This document shows positions 5,187 through 5,969 of a stretch of DNA of 5,969 nt, in pieces (within the stretch, counting starts at the first letter, position 1; each line of letters begins with the position of its first letter). A program made the position numbers and the translations under genes. Origin of the DNA: Candidatus Cloacimonadota bacterium (GTDB lineage: Bacteria > Cloacimonadota > Cloacimonadia > Cloacimonadales > TCS61); contig JAQICU010000090.1 in the NCBI GenBank assembly GCA_027858325.1, positions 1 through 5,969 of the forward strand, in the 5' to 3' direction. The notes under the pieces are model-generated. The model saw only the letters and a list, made by a program, of their open reading frames with translations, had not been told where the DNA came from and made no database searches.

Positions 5187-5969
5187 CTATTCGTTTGACG
5201 CACCCGGTGTAGGTACATCGAAGAATTGCCATGTTGTTCCACCATCTGGCATTCTGCCTTCAGATATATCTTCAGTTTGAGCACCAAATGTGTAATCATC
5301 GATAATAGTTATACCATCTGGATCAACAAGGGCTACATATTCACCATCACCAGAAAGTTTAACATCTTCTACATGAAGTACACCTTGTTCCGGCTGCTTA
5401 TCTGCCCAGAGAATTAAATATTCTCCAGGAGGGATAGCAGTAATATCTAAACTATCTGCCGGGATCAAACTGTTAGTCAGATCTTCGGGATCATCAGTCA
5501 AATACATTCCACCGATATTGGCAACAATATTACCGGCATTGTAGATCTCGATCCAATCATCAAATTCGCCGTATGGATCTGCATAACAAGCATCATTACT
5601 TGCTAAAAACTCATTGATATAAAGCATTACTTCGGGTGCATCACCAGTGCCGTTGGCAGCACCAGGTGTGGGCATTGTAGCATAACCTGCACCATAATAT
5701 CCCCATGTGTCGCCACCATCACTGACTCTGCCATAAGAGATATCAGTCATTTGTGCTCCAAAAGTTAATGAGTCCAGAACTGTTGTACCATCTGTATCTG
5801 TAAGCCCGATTTGTTCACCGTCACCAGATAGTTTTACATCATCGAGATGCAGAATTCCCTGTTCCGGTTCTTTATCTGCCCATAACACAAGAAAACCACC
5901 AGGTTCGATAGTAGTTAAAGTTGGATCTGTTGTTGGAATTTCACTTGTCATAAGTTCTTCTAGATTATC
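5187..5969 (-). CDS. Lamin-tail-domain (LTD) protein, C-terminal part (partial, runs off the right edge)
   Basis: The frame is open from the window edge to a TAG at 5189-5187; an internal ATG at 5951 is not the true start, because sequence upstream of it still aligns with the repeat. About 260 residues are visible, forming the end of one lamin-tail domain and a complete second one. Counting from the 5951 Met, copy two begins YINEFLASND (111-120), followed by FDDWIEIYNAG (130-140) and YLTDDPEDL (150-158). The shared core LWADKxPEQG...DVKLSGDGE occurs at 23-46 and 181-204. Each copy ends with TFGAQ...GR...DGG...W and PTPGA. LTDs are immunoglobulin-like folds common in secreted bacterial proteins, often beside nucleases, CotH or surface modules, and are thought to mediate binding. 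No C-terminal sorting domain follows; the protein stops at PTPGASNE. Any N-terminal domain and signal peptide lie outside the window. Confidence 0.88.
   Translation of the reverse strand, partial: DNLEELMTSEIPTTDPTLTTIEPGGFLVLWADKEPEQGILHLDDVKLSGDGEQIGLTDTDGTTVLDSLTFGAQMTDISYGRVSDGGDTWGYYGAGYATMPTPGAANGTGDAPEVMLYINEFLASNDACYADPYGEFDDWIEIYNAGNIVANIGGMYLTDDPEDLTNSLIPADSLDITAIPPGEYLILWADKQPEQGVLHVEDVKLSGDGEYVALVDPDGITIIDDYTFGAQTEDISEGRMPDGGTTWQFFDVPTPGASNE
5190..5969 (-). repeat. Tandem duplication of the lamin-tail domain (158-residue period)
   Basis: LWADK recurs 158 residues apart (about 474 bases) and the copies stay in register from the DNLEEL/DDPEDL region to PTPGA. The first copy (about 5652-5969) is cut by the window edge and has a longer W-to-PTPGA segment; the second (about 5190-5618) is complete. 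The DNA copies have diverged clearly at synonymous positions, so this is an old domain duplication or a general multi-LTD design, not a recent copy event. Confidence 0.8.

Noticed and set aside
5226..5417. Plus-strand open frame opposite the lamin-tail gene
   Set aside because: Antisense to the complete second LTD copy; no ribosome binding site or recognisable domain.

Overview
The window carries the 5' end of one leftward gene, four rightward genes, and two leftward genes meeting them tail to tail. The DNA is AT-rich. The genes point to a Gram-negative bacterium: a signal-peptidase substrate with a Sec signal peptide, a lipoprotein with a lipobox, and a secreted-type protein with lamin-tail domains. 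The mix of genes, above all the exported protein usually annotated 'asparagine synthetase B' and the lamin-tail repeats, fits the FCB group (Bacteroidota, Cloacimonadota and relatives). Cloacimonadota is my best guess, but no rRNA or marker phylogeny backs it.

Left part (1-322): the first 31 codons of an unidentified leftward gene with a strong Shine-Dalgarno, then a 227-base divergent intergenic region with candidate promoters and an imperfect palindrome. Middle left (323-3024): a housekeeping cluster of RNase PH (rph), signal peptidase I (lepB) and the radical-SAM heme chaperone-like protein HemW (hemW). lepB and hemW overlap and are probably translationally coupled. rph and lepB each have a CTTGACATCA element upstream.

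Middle right (3025-4344): a perfect 9-bp-stem hairpin begins on the last base of the hemW stop codon. It is followed by a gene for an exported protein of about 415 residues in a conserved family of unproven function, which may have an amidotransferase-like fold.

Right part (4370-5969, minus strand): transcription runs from a lamin-tail-domain protein, whose 5' end lies beyond the window, through an intrinsic terminator to a small lipoprotein predicted to be an SdiA-regulated-type beta-propeller. The terminator U-tract stops four bases before the lipoprotein's Shine-Dalgarno. The two convergent groups are separated by only 25 bases at 4345-4369.

The rightward genes serve RNA processing, protein export and cofactor handling. 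The exported proteins here would be substrates of export systems (LepB for the Sec signal peptide, lipoprotein processing for the lipobox). I see no CRISPR array, tRNA, rRNA, transposase or defence system, and no convincing new multi-gene system. The items worth a second look are regulatory sequences, the exported family of uncertain function and the lamin-tail duplication.
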